From an uncultured Clostridium sp. (GTDB taxonomy: Bacteria > Bacillota > Clostridia > TANB77 > CAG-508), in the NCBI GenBank assembly GCA_946495905.1, contig CAMMEP010000048.1, forward strand, positions 1 through 11,802: DNA of 11,802 bases. The letters are read 5' to 3'. The translations under genes and the position numbers were made by a program. Positions 1-6,178 of this stretch are shown one piece after another (within the stretch, counting starts at the first letter, position 1; each line of letters opens with the position of its first letter). The notes beneath the pieces are model-generated. The model was given only the letters and a program-made list of their open reading frames with translations, made no database searches and was not told the DNA's origin.

Positions 1-206
1 TTCTAAAAATAGTTCTACCGTTACGAAAAGTAACATCGGTACATAAAGATGTAAGTGAAAGATTACTAAAAATAAGCCCTTGCTTAGCAGCAGAAGTTAG
101 AGCTATTTTAGATGAGAACAAAGCTGAAAGACACATAAGAGGTGGAATGGCCACCAAGTTAAAATATAGCCATGAACAAGAAAACATAAACGGAAAAGTT
201 GGATGA
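1..206 (+). pseudogene. spoIIID: SpoIIID-like sporulation regulator, 3' part, probably disrupted
   Basis: An open frame runs from the left edge to a TGA at 204-206. From about position 42 the translation (VHKDVSERLLKI, then AAEVRAILDENKAERHIRGGMATKLKY in overlapping sense) closely resembles my recollection of the C-terminal half of SpoIIID, the small DNA-binding regulator of mother-cell sporulation genes. The conserved RH-I/L-RGG-ATK-KY signature is at about 135-170. SpoIIID should carry a helix-turn-helix (TVR-x-x-AK-x-FGVSKSTVHKD) just upstream. Here the same frame reads LPLRKVTSVHKD, while the +1-shifted frame at positions 2-22 reads SKNSSTV, which fits the expected residues before the helix-turn-helix. 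The simplest reading is a frameshift plus loss of about eight codons of the helix-turn-helix core. The gene is cut by the window edge, so only about 15 upstream codons are visible. Family assignment is fairly sure; the disruption is an inference. It converges on fabI. Confidence 0.68.
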
Positions 207-249
207 AAAAACAAGCAATTGGGGGGCTGTCCCTATTTGCTTGTTTTTT
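206..249. terminator. Bidirectional intrinsic terminator between spoIIID remnant and fabI
   Basis: A perfect 13-bp stem (206-218 with 237-249, core ACAAGCAA/TTGCTTGT) begins in A6 and ends in T6, so each strand has a GC-containing stem followed by a U-tract. The 18-base loop carries a GGGGGG-CTGTCCC motif of the repeat family seen elsewhere in the window. The left arm starts on the last base of the spoIIID remnant's stop codon. Its position between two converging genes fits termination of both. Confidence 0.8.
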
Positions 250-258
250 ATGTGAACT

Positions 259-295
259 ATATAAGCAGTTGGGGTCTGTCCCCAATTGCTTATAT
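259..295. repeat. GGGGTCTGTCCCC hairpin overlapping fabI stop
   Basis: A 16-bp stem (259-274 with 280-295, one G-T pair) encloses the loop TCTGT. The stem core is TTGGGG/CCCCAA. The right arm contains the stop codon (290-292) and last codon of fabI, so the hairpin forms in the very end of the fabI message. There is no U-tract directly after it on either strand; the adjacent 206-249 hairpin supplies that. It belongs to the GGGACAG/CTGTCCC motif group at 221-234, 1148-1157 and 3122-3294. Confidence 0.7.
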
Positions 296-1060
296 TCCCA
301 TTATATTGTATCCGTTATCTGCATATATTACTTGTCCAGTAATAACAGATGACATCTTGCTAAATAAGAAGGATACTACATCTCCTACTTCTTCTGTTGT
401 TACATTTCTTCTAAGTGGTGCTTTTTCTTCTACAACATCTAGTATACTTCCAAAATCTTTTATTCCTTTTGCAGATAATGTTTTTATTGGTCCTGCTGAA
501 ACAGCATTTACTCTAATATTTTTCTTTCCTAAATTATCTGCTAAATATCTAACACTTGTTTCTAACGCTGCTTTTGCAACTCCCATTACATTGTATCCAG
601 GAAGTACCTTTGTAGAACCATAGTATGTTAAAGATACTAAACTAGCACCTTCATTTAACATATCTAATTCATCTGCAATTCTTGCAACAGCTACAAAAGA
701 ATATGCACTTACGTCATTTGCATGAGAAAATCCTTCTCTGCTTGTTGTAATAAAGTCATTTCTTAAGTCTTCTGTATTAGCATGTGCTATGCTATGTAAT
801 ATACCATCTAATTTTCCATTTTCAGCTTTTATTTTTTCAAAGCATTCTTTTATAGAATCATCACTGGAAGCATCACAAGTATATGCTTTTGCATTTGGTA
901 TTTCTGATATTAAATCTTCTATTTTTTCTCTATTTTCCTCTCCCATAAAAGTAAATAGCACTTTTGCACCATTGTCAGCGGCTGACCTTGCTGCTCCCCA
1001 TGCAATACTCCACTTATTTCTAATTCCCATAATTAATACTGTTTTGTTTTCTAATAACAT
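290..1060 (-). CDS. fabI: Enoyl-[acyl-carrier-protein] reductase, FabI type
   Basis: This cytosolic enzyme reduces the trans-2-enoyl-ACP double bond with NAD(P)H, the last step of each FAS II elongation cycle. The protein has 256 residues, normal for FabI. It shows the atypical short-chain dehydrogenase nucleotide site near residues 12-32 (GIRNKWSIAWG), the HSIAHAN segment at 89-95, the TYYGSTKVLPGYNVMGVAK active-site stretch with Tyr156 and Lys163 (spacing Y-x6-K, the FabI signature), and the SAGPIKTLSA loop near 188-197. The start ATG follows AGGAGG with an 8-base spacer. It is the last gene of the fab-acc cluster and may have its own weak promoter just upstream. The residue after Ala92 is His93, where Phe or another hydrophobic residue is usual. 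Many clostridial clusters use the unrelated flavoenzyme FabK instead; here FabI is clearly present. Confidence 0.95.
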   Translation of the reverse strand: MLLENKTVLIMGIRNKWSIAWGAARSAADNGAKVLFTFMGEENREKIEDLISEIPNAKAYTCDASSDDSIKECFEKIKAENGKLDGILHSIAHANTEDLRNDFITTSREGFSHANDVSAYSFVAVARIADELDMLNEGASLVSLTYYGSTKVLPGYNVMGVAKAALETSVRYLADNLGKKNIRVNAVSAGPIKTLSAKGIKDFGSILDVVEEKAPLRRNVTTEEVGDVVSFLFSKMSSVITGQVIYADNGYNIMGI

Positions 1061-1116
1061 CTTTTTTTCCTCCTCTTTCTTTTTCTAAGGTTAATCGCGG
1101 ACAGTTTCATAATCCT

Positions 1117-1145
1117 ATTATAGTTTTTTGTTTCTAGGACCAAAT
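1117..1145 (-). promoter_or_regulatory. Possible fabI promoter
   Basis: A perfect -10 hexamer TATAAT lies on the minus strand at 1122-1117, about 57 bases upstream of the fabI start. The best -35 candidates (ATTTGG at 17 bp spacing, TTGGTC at 15 bp) are poor matches and no TGn extension is present. It would allow fabI to be transcribed apart from accA. The call rests mainly on the -10 box. Confidence 0.35.
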
Positions 1146-1167
1146 AAGCCCGTCCCCAATAGTCCTA
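1135..1167. repeat. Short inverted repeat enclosing a GCCCGTCCCC motif
   Basis: TAGGAC (1135-1140) and GTCCTA (1162-1167) form a 6-bp inverted repeat in the accA-fabI gap, directly after the accA stop codon. The loop holds GCCCGTCCCCAAT, a one-base variant of the GCCTGTCCCCAAT motif in the accC-accD gap. There is no U-tract, so it is not a convincing terminator; it is listed as a weak member of the repeat group. Confidence 0.4.
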
Positions 1168-1171
1168 AATT

Positions 1172-1969
1172 TTACATAATTCTAAATTTTTGATAACGAT
1201 TTTCAATTAATTCATCAACATCAATTTTCTGTAATTCTTTTGTTAATGTTGTAATTTTCTTTTTTATTGTTTCTGCCATTTTTTGTATATCTGATTTTGC
1301 ATTTCCATTTGGTTCTTTTAAAACCTCATCAATTATTCCTAAATCTAATAAGTCTTTTGCAGTAAGTTTCATTTTTTCTGCTGCTTCTTCTGCTCTTGAA
1401 CTATCCTTCCACAAAATACTTGCATACCCTTCTGGCGATAAAATAGAATAAATTGCATTTTCTAGCATCAATACTTTATCTCCTACACCTATTGCCAATG
1501 CTCCTCCGCTGGAGCCTTCCCCTATTACCACTACAATAATAGGTACTTTTAAATCAGACATTTCCATTAGATTTCTAGCAATCGCTTCTCCTTGTCCTCT
1601 TTCTTCTGCTCCTAGTCCTGGATATGCTCCTTTGGTATCAATAAATGTGATAACTGGTCTATTAAACTTTTCGGCCTGCTTCATAAATCTTAATGCTTTT
1701 CGATAAGCTTCTGGATTTGGCATTCCAAAATTTCTTTCAATATTTTCTTTTGTATTTCGTCCCTTTTGCTCTGCAACAATTGTATAATTTTGTTTTCCTA
1801 TATTTCCTAGTCCGCATACAATAGATTTATCGTCCTTAAAATAACGATCTCCATGAAGTTCCATAAATTCGTCAAATATATTTTCTATGTAATCCAAAGC
1901 AGTAGGTCTATCTGGCTCTCTTGCAATCTTTACTCTTTCCCACGCAGTCAACTTTGCCACTCTTCTCAC
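1172..1969 (-). CDS. accA: Acetyl-CoA carboxylase carboxyltransferase, alpha subunit
   Basis: AccA pairs with AccD to form the carboxyltransferase that moves the carboxyl group from biotin on AccB to acetyl-CoA, giving malonyl-CoA. The protein has 265 residues and starts at the LTAWERVKIAREPDRPT region, like other short clostridial AccA proteins that lack the longer N-terminus of the enterobacterial enzyme. Recognisable family segments are LDYIENIFDEFMELHGDR (25-42), NIERNFGMPNPEAYRKALR (76-94), FIDTKGAYPGLGAEERGQGE (109-128), the GEGSSGGALAIGVGD oxyanion region, and ILSPEGYASILWKD. The start is a GTG at 1969 preceded by AAAGGAAGGA. A second GTG three codons on (1960) has an equally acceptable spacing, so the exact start is uncertain. 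It is separated from accD by a MITE-like repeat. Confidence 0.95.
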   Translation of the reverse strand: MRRVAKLTAWERVKIAREPDRPTALDYIENIFDEFMELHGDRYFKDDKSIVCGLGNIGKQNYTIVAEQKGRNTKENIERNFGMPNPEAYRKALRFMKQAEKFNRPVITFIDTKGAYPGLGAEERGQGEAIARNLMEMSDLKVPIIVVVIGEGSSGGALAIGVGDKVLMLENAIYSILSPEGYASILWKDSSRAEEAAEKMKLTAKDLLDLGIIDEVLKEPNGNAKSDIQKMAETIKKKITTLTKELQKIDVDELIENRYQKFRIM

Positions 1970-2004
1970 GTCCTTCCTTTATTTTAAATTATTATTTTAT
2001 TTTT

Positions 2005-2225
2005 ATTAAATGTACTATTTAGAAAATTTTTGCAGGAGCACGTAGCGACCAAACGAGCCTTTTCAAAGGCGAGTGCGACCAAAAGAAACCTAGCACATAA
2101 TACACTATTCTAATATGCGTATTATTCAGCCGATGGATAAAATTATGAATTTTTTCATACTTATTTTGTGCTTAGATGGTTTCGACAACAAGCGACAAAA
2201 AAATTTGAAAAATAGTACATTTAAT
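2005..2225. repeat. MITE-like element with terminal inverted repeats
   Basis: The 269-bp accD-accA gap contains an element bounded by a perfect 15-bp inverted repeat, ATTAAATGTACTATT at 2005-2019 and its complement at 2211-2225. After a 3-base mismatch the arms continue to pair through AAATTTTT. Inside are further small hairpins (GCCTTT-TC-AAAGGC, TATGAA-TTTT-TTCATA), an imperfect pair GAAACC-TA-GCACA with TGTGC-TTAGAT-GGTTTC, and repeated GCGACC/GCGAC motifs. There is no coding potential of note. Length, terminal repeats and lack of a gene suggest a non-autonomous mobile element or a structured intergenic repeat. Target-site duplication could not be fixed because the ends are AT-rich. Confidence 0.6.
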
Positions 2226-2238
2226 GAGTTATAACTTT

Positions 2239-3102
2239 TTATTTTAAATACTCATGCCTATTTAACAATAAAAGTTTATATAAAGTGTCTTTCATTTCTT
2301 TTCTATTTACTACTTTATCCACAAATCCATGCTCTAATAAGAACTCTGCTGTTTGAAATCCTTCTGGCAAATCTTCTCCAATAGTTTGTTTTATTACTCT
2401 TGGTCCTGCAAATCCTATCATCGCATTTGGTTCTGCTAGAATAATATCTCCTAAACTAGCAAAACTTGCCGTAACCCCTCCATAGGTTGGATCTGTAAGA
2501 ACTGAAATATATAAATTTCCTGCTTTGTTCAATTTTTTAACTGCAGCCGATGTTTTAGCCATTTGCATTAAAGATACTATTCCCTCTTGCATTCTTGCTC
2601 CGCCAGATGCACAAAATATAATAATTGGTAGTTTAAGTTCTATTGCTTTTTCAATAGAATAGGTTATCTTCTCTCCTACTACTTTTCCCATACTTCCCAT
2701 CATAAAATTACTATCCATGACCGCGATTACTACTTTTTCAGAATGAATTTTTCCAATTCCGCATTTTACAGCCTCATCTAACCCTGTCTTTTCCTTTAAT
2801 GTCGCTAGCTTTTTTATATAATCATCCATGTGTAATGGATTATCCGTAGTAATCTTTAAATCAAATTCTTTAAAAGTATCTTTATCAATTATTTGTTCAA
2901 TTCTTCTTCTACTAGATAATCGAAAATGATTACCACAATTAGGACATATACTAAAATTTTCGTGTAAATCGTCTTTATATAATATTTCTTTGCAATGGCT
3001 ACACTTTACCCATTTTCCAACAGGAATATCACTGCGATGTACTTCTTTTCCTGCATTTTCGTCTTCATACTCAATTCTCTTTTTTATCTTATCAATAACC
3101 AT
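2239..3102 (-). CDS. accD: Acetyl-CoA carboxylase carboxyltransferase, beta subunit
   Basis: AccD is the zinc-containing half of the carboxyltransferase that produces malonyl-CoA together with AccA. The protein has 287 residues, the usual size. A four-cysteine zinc ribbon is complete (Cys34, Cys37, Cys53, Cys56: CSHC and CPNC). It is followed by the crotonase-like carboxyltransferase domain with MDSNFMMGSMGKVVGEKI, the CASGGARMQEGI acyl-CoA-binding turn, LTDPTYGGVTASFA, and the C-terminal GFAGPRVIKQTIGEDLPEGFQTAEFL. The ATG start follows AGGAAGGAG with a 6-base spacer. Upstream lies a cluster of GGGACAG repeats that separates it from accC; downstream a MITE-like element separates it from accA. 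Confidence 0.96.
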   Translation of the reverse strand: MVIDKIKKRIEYEDENAGKEVHRSDIPVGKWVKCSHCKEILYKDDLHENFSICPNCGNHFRLSSRRRIEQIIDKDTFKEFDLKITTDNPLHMDDYIKKLATLKEKTGLDEAVKCGIGKIHSEKVVIAVMDSNFMMGSMGKVVGEKITYSIEKAIELKLPIIIFCASGGARMQEGIVSLMQMAKTSAAVKKLNKAGNLYISVLTDPTYGGVTASFASLGDIILAEPNAMIGFAGPRVIKQTIGEDLPEGFQTAEFLLEHGFVDKVVNRKEMKDTLYKLLLLNRHEYLK

Positions 3103-3118
3103 CTTTAACTCCTTCCTA

Positions 3119-3294
3119 AATGGGGACAGGCTTTTTTGTCTGATTTTACCTAAATAGGGACAGGCTTGGTATTACTATTAATCGATATCTGTCCCTTTTT
3201 TCTGTTTTTTCCTAATTGGTGCCTGTCCCCAATTAGGAAAATCAAATTGGTCTGTCCCCCAAACGACAACTTTGTCGTTTTTTGGCCTGTCCCT
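3119..3294. repeat. Cluster of six GGGACAG/CTGTCCC repeats in the accC-accD gap
   Basis: The 190-bp gap holds GGGGACAGGC (3122-3131), GGGACAGGC (3157-3165), CTGTCCC (3189-3195), GCCTGTCCCC (3221-3230), TCTGTCCCCC (3251-3260) and GCCTGTCCCT (3285-3294). The first two are in one orientation and the last four in the other, so several hairpins are possible: 3122-3131 with 3221-3230 (10 bp perfect) and 3156-3163 with 3189-3196 (8 bp). A self-contained 13-bp hairpin, arms 3207-3219 and 3229-3241 (TTTTCCTAATTGG and complement), encloses one copy. The last copy overlaps the accC stop codon. The layout resembles REP-type intergenic repeats; the family assignment is inference. Confidence 0.75.
3261..3283 (+). 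terminator. Hairpin with T-tract in the accC-accD gap
   Basis: AAACGACA (3261-3268) and TGTCGTTT (3273-3280) form a perfect 8-bp stem with a 4-base loop, followed on the plus strand by a run of six T (3278-3283). In form it is a plus-strand terminator, although no plus-strand gene ends here. On the minus strand the stem is followed by TTTGGGGG, so it should not strongly stop accC-accD transcription. It may simply be part of the repeat cluster. Confidence 0.45.
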
Positions 3295-4636
3295 AAAGCG
3301 ACATATGCTTCTCTATAAAAGAAGTATCATAATCATTGTTTACAAAATATTCATTTGATAATATTTTAAATAAAAAGTCTATATTGGTATCGATTCCTTC
3401 TATTACGCATTCTTCTAATGCTCTTTTCATTTTTGCAATCGCAGCATCTCTATTTTCTGCATGTACAATTAATTTAGCAATCATAGAATCATAGACTGGT
3501 GGAATAGTATAGCCTGTATACACTGCTGTATCTATTCTAACTCCATTTCCTCCTGGTAAATTTAATTCTGTAATTTTTCCAGGACATGGTCTAAAGTTTT
3601 TCTCTGGATTTTCTGCATTAATTCTACATTCTATTGCATGCCCTCTAAAAGTAACATCTTTCTGCGTAAAGCTTAAAGGTTCACCAGATGCAATTTTTAT
3701 TTGTTCTTTTACAATATCAATTCCTGTTATCATTTCTGTTACAGGATGTTCTACCTGAATTCTAGTGTTCATTTCCATGAAATAGAAGTTTTTATCTTTA
3801 TCTACCAAAAACTCTATGGTTCCTGCATTTGTATATTCCGATGCTTTCACTGCTCTAATTGCTGCTTTTCCCATTTTAGCTCTTAATTCCTCATTAAGCA
3901 CCATGGATGGGCTTTCCTCTAATACTTTTTGATTACGTCTTTGTACTGAACAATCTCTTTCTCCTAAATGCACTGCATTGCCATGTTCATCTGCTAAAAC
4001 TTGTATTTCTACGTGACGTGGATTTTGAATAAATTTTTCCATATAAATAGCATCATCATTGAAAGATGCTTTTGCTTCTTGTTTTACTAGATTAAAAGCA
4101 TTTTCCATTTCTGATTCTAATTCAACTTTTCTTATTCCTTTTCCTCCACCACCAGCAGATGCTTTCAGTAAAACAGGATATCCTATTTCATTTGCACATT
4201 TAATAGCATCTTTTACAGTTTCAATGCATCCATCTGATCCTGGAACCACAGGTACTTTCGCATTTTTCATTAATTCCTTACTATGCGATTTATTTCCCAT
4301 TAAATCAATAACTCGATAGGATGGTCCAATAAATTTTAGATTACTTTCTTCACACATTTTTGCGAAACTTGCATTTTCGGATAAAAATCCAAAACCAGGA
4401 TGAACACTATCACAATTTGTGGTACATGCTGCTTCTAATATATTTTGAATATTTAAATAACTTTTGCTTGAAGGAGCAGGGCCTACGCACACTGCTTCAT
4501 CTGCAAGTTTGGTGTGAAGTGCATTTTTATCTGCTTCTGAATAGATTGCAACAGTTTTAATATTTAATTCTTTACAAGCTCTTATTATTCTGACAGCAAT
4601 TTCTCCTCTGTTAGCAATTAAAACTTTCTTTAACAT
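3293..4636 (-). CDS. accC: Acetyl-CoA carboxylase, biotin carboxylase subunit
   Basis: AccC uses ATP and bicarbonate to carboxylate the biotin carried by AccB, the first half-reaction of acetyl-CoA carboxylase. The protein has 447 residues, typical for the family. It begins MLKKVLIANRGEIAVRIIRA, followed by HPGFGFLSENA (80-89), the ATP-grasp glycine loop GGGGKG (162-167), HVEIQVL (208-214), and the catalytic stretch EMNTRIQVEHPVTE with Glu288, Asn290, Arg292 and Glu296 at the positions known from the E. coli enzyme. The start chosen is the ATG at 4636, preceded by AAGGAG. An in-frame ATG 17 codons upstream would add residues unlike the family and lacks a better ribosome site. It is cut off from fabZ by a gene on the opposite strand, and its stop TAG lies within a GGGACAGGC repeat copy. 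Confidence 0.96.
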   Translation of the reverse strand: MLKKVLIANRGEIAVRIIRACKELNIKTVAIYSEADKNALHTKLADEAVCVGPAPSSKSYLNIQNILEAACTTNCDSVHPGFGFLSENASFAKMCEESNLKFIGPSYRVIDLMGNKSHSKELMKNAKVPVVPGSDGCIETVKDAIKCANEIGYPVLLKASAGGGGKGIRKVELESEMENAFNLVKQEAKASFNDDAIYMEKFIQNPRHVEIQVLADEHGNAVHLGERDCSVQRRNQKVLEESPSMVLNEELRAKMGKAAIRAVKASEYTNAGTIEFLVDKDKNFYFMEMNTRIQVEHPVTEMITGIDIVKEQIKIASGEPLSFTQKDVTFRGHAIECRINAENPEKNFRPCPGKITELNLPGGNGVRIDTAVYTGYTIPPVYDSMIAKLIVHAENRDAAIAKMKRALEECVIEGIDTNIDFLFKILSNEYFVNNDYDTSFIEKHMSL

Positions 4637-4646
4637 AATATTCTCC

Positions 4647-4675
4647 TTGTATTTATTGATTATTTGTGATACAAT
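4647..4675 (+). promoter_or_regulatory. Promoter of the embedded plus-strand gene
   Basis: TTGTAT (4647-4652), 17 bp, then TGA-TACAAT (-10 at 4670-4675 with a TGn extension) gives a good sigma-A promoter. A start near 4682 would leave a leader of roughly 27 bases before the ATG at 4709, which contains AAAGGAG at 4695-4701. The two hexamers also form an inverted repeat (TTGTAT/ATACAA). The region lies in the divergent interval with accC and overlaps the sequence just upstream of accC's ribosome site. Confidence 0.7.
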
Positions 4676-4708
4676 ATTAATTATCATTACTCAGAAAGGA
4701 GTAGTAGT

Positions 4709-5164
4709 ATGAAAAAAATGAATAGTTACTTTTTTACTCGTGGACAGTTTGATGAGGTTAATCACGTCCGGTTAAAGAATAGGGAGGTTATCGATTTATA
4801 TTCTCTTTATTACAAATTAGGAATTTTAAGTGAACGGTTTGTGAATGCTCCTAAACGCAAAATGTTTGTGGATGAGTTAATTCAAGCTTTTGACAAGCTT
4901 GATACCTTACCTGCTTCACTGGTTGTTATTCCTAGATTTGCTAATTTAACGGACTATGACATCTCAGAAATTCGGACATTTTTATCCGAAGAGTATATAC
5001 TCTTACAGCACAAATATAGCCATAAAATTATGCGAAGAATTTTTTCTGAGCTCGGCTATAACATTGTTGATATTGCTTTTGAGACAATAACCCAAAAAGT
5101 TGGTCTTTTCAGAAAAGAAAAGATTAACAAATGGTCAAATTTTACCATCTCAAGAGTAAAGTAA
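4709..5164 (+). CDS. Unrecognised 151-residue protein embedded in the fab-acc cluster
   Basis: I do not recognise this family. The gene has all signs of being real: an extended -10 promoter, AAAGGAG seven bases before the ATG, 151 uninterrupted codons and an intrinsic terminator 26 bases after the stop. The protein contains no cysteine, no signal peptide and no long hydrophobic segment, so it should be cytosolic. It looks mostly helical with many charged residues, for example VRLKNREVIDLYSLYYKLGI near residues 20-39 and a basic C-terminus (FRKEKINKW). A second ATG at 4718 is possible but is farther from the ribosome site. It faces against every fab and acc gene around it, between fabZ and accC, which are commonly adjacent in such clusters. 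A regulatory or replication-linked role cannot be excluded or supported from sequence. Confidence 0.85.
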   Translation: MKKMNSYFFTRGQFDEVNHVRLKNREVIDLYSLYYKLGILSERFVNAPKRKMFVDELIQAFDKLDTLPASLVVIPRFANLTDYDISEIRTFLSEEYILLQHKYSHKIMRRIFSELGYNIVDIAFETITQKVGLFRKEKINKWSNFTISRVK

Positions 5165-5189
5165 TTTAAAGCAATTAATCATTTTTTGT

Positions 5190-5218
5190 ATAAGGGTGGT
5201 ATTCCACCCTTATTTTTT
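5190..5218 (+). terminator. Intrinsic terminator of the embedded gene
   Basis: A 10-bp perfect stem (5190-5199 with 5204-5213, core AAGGGTGG/CCACCCTT) with a TATT loop is followed by T6 on the plus strand. On the minus strand the stem is followed by TATACAAAAAATG, without a T-tract. It therefore stops the plus-strand gene while leaving fabZ-to-accC read-through possible. Confidence 0.88.
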
Positions 5219-5243
5219 ATAGTATTAAATATTTTAACATTAC

Positions 5244-5666
5244 TTATACAATTGCAAAGGTAAGTTCCCCTTTTGCAGCAACTTTTCCATCTACTGTTGC
5301 AATTGCTTCTCCTATTCCAACTGGTCCTTTTTGCTTTATAATTTTAACTTCTAATTTTAACACATCACCAGGAACTACTTGTTTCTTAAAACGTAATTTA
5401 TCAATTCCTCCAAATAAAGCATTTTTTCCTTTATTTTCTTCCATTGATAAAATTGCAACAGCACCTGTTTGTGCTAAAGCTTCTACAATTAACACGCCTG
5501 GCATAATAGGATTTCCTGGAAAGTGTCCTTGAAAATGTGGTTCATTAATACAAACATTTTTATAAGCAGTACAACTTTGTCCAGGTACATATTCTTCAAC
5601 TCGATCAATCATTAAGAAAGGTGGTCTTTGAGGTATAATTTTCATAATTTCATTTATATCTAACAT
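5244..5666 (-). CDS. fabZ: 3-hydroxyacyl-[acyl-carrier-protein] dehydratase
   Basis: FabZ removes water from 3-hydroxyacyl-ACP to give trans-2-enoyl-ACP, the substrate of FabI. The protein has 140 residues, normal for this hotdog-fold family. It starts MLDINEIMKIIPQRPPFLMIDRV, a typical FabZ N-terminus, and contains HFQGHFPGNPIMPGVLIVEALAQ with catalytic His48 and Glu62. The ATG at 5666 is preceded by AAGGAG with a 6-base spacer. A longer frame reaching back to 5753 would overlap accB and adds sequence unlike the family, so it was not used. It lies 29 bases after accB and is the last gene before the strand-opposed 4709-5164 gene. Confidence 0.95.
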   Translation of the reverse strand: MLDINEIMKIIPQRPPFLMIDRVEEYVPGQSCTAYKNVCINEPHFQGHFPGNPIMPGVLIVEALAQTGAVAILSMEENKGKNALFGGIDKLRFKKQVVPGDVLKLEVKIIKQKGPVGIGEAIATVDGKVAAKGELTFAIV

Positions 5667-5695
5667 AACTTTCTCCTTATCAATTATCTTTCGTC

Positions 5696-6154
5696 CTATT
5701 TTATTTTGAATAATGGCTTCCCATAATCCACCATCTCTCCATCCTTTACGCAAACTTCTGCAATTTCTCCATCAAATTCGGATTCTATTTCATTCATTAA
5801 TTTCATTGCTTCTACAATGCAAAGGATATCTCCTTTTTTTACTTTGCTTCCCACTTCAACATATGGTTTAGCATCTGGAGAAGATTTTGAATAGAATGTT
5901 CCTACCATTGGTGATTTTACTGTTTTATATTCTTCTTCCTCACTTTGGTTTTCACTTTTATTTGCTTCTACCTTTTGTTCTGCTTTTTCTGGAACTGTTA
6001 TGCATTGTACACTTTCTGTTACATTTGCTGGCATAACTGGTGCTTTATTTTTTTTCATACTGATTTTTATTCCTTCTGGGAATTCAATGCTAAGTTCATC
6101 TATTTTAGCCTCTCCCATATCATCAATTAATCTTTTAATTTCTTCGTAATTCAT
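5696..6154 (-). CDS. accB: Biotin carboxyl carrier protein of acetyl-CoA carboxylase
   Basis: AccB carries the biotin that shuttles carboxyl groups between AccC and the AccA-AccD carboxyltransferase. The 152-residue protein has the usual plan: a short N-terminal segment (MNYEEIKRLIDDMGEAKIDE), an acidic and flexible linker rich in Glu, Lys and Ser at about 45-80, and a biotinyl domain from about 79 to 152 beginning VKSPMVGTFY. The biotin-attachment motif EAMKLM is intact, with Lys118 as the expected modified residue. It follows fabF by 24 bases and precedes fabZ by 29, so it is translated from the shared fab message. Confidence 0.96.
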   Translation of the reverse strand: MNYEEIKRLIDDMGEAKIDELSIEFPEGIKISMKKNKAPVMPANVTESVQCITVPEKAEQKVEANKSENQSEEEEYKTVKSPMVGTFYSKSSPDAKPYVEVGSKVKKGDILCIVEAMKLMNEIESEFDGEIAEVCVKDGEMVDYGKPLFKIK

Positions 6155-6178
6155 ATTTTACTCCTTTATTTTTCTTTT

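Noticed and set aside
103..285. Minus-strand 60-codon ORF at the left end
   Set aside because: It lies across the terminator hairpins and antisense to the SpoIIID-like coding sequence, with no ribosome site.
2005..2225. FapR-like half sites (TAGTAC) in the terminal repeats
   Set aside because: Each repeat holds only one half site; the paired FapR palindrome TTAGTACCTA...TACTAA is not formed, and the halves are about 200 bp apart.
4637..4687. Seventeen-codon N-terminal extension of accC
   Set aside because: AccC normally begins at MLKKVLIANRGEIA, and the AAGGAG site is placed for the ATG at 4636.
5667..5753. N-terminal extension of fabZ overlapping accB
   Set aside because: The added residues do not resemble FabZ, and a clear AAGGAG precedes the ATG at 5666.
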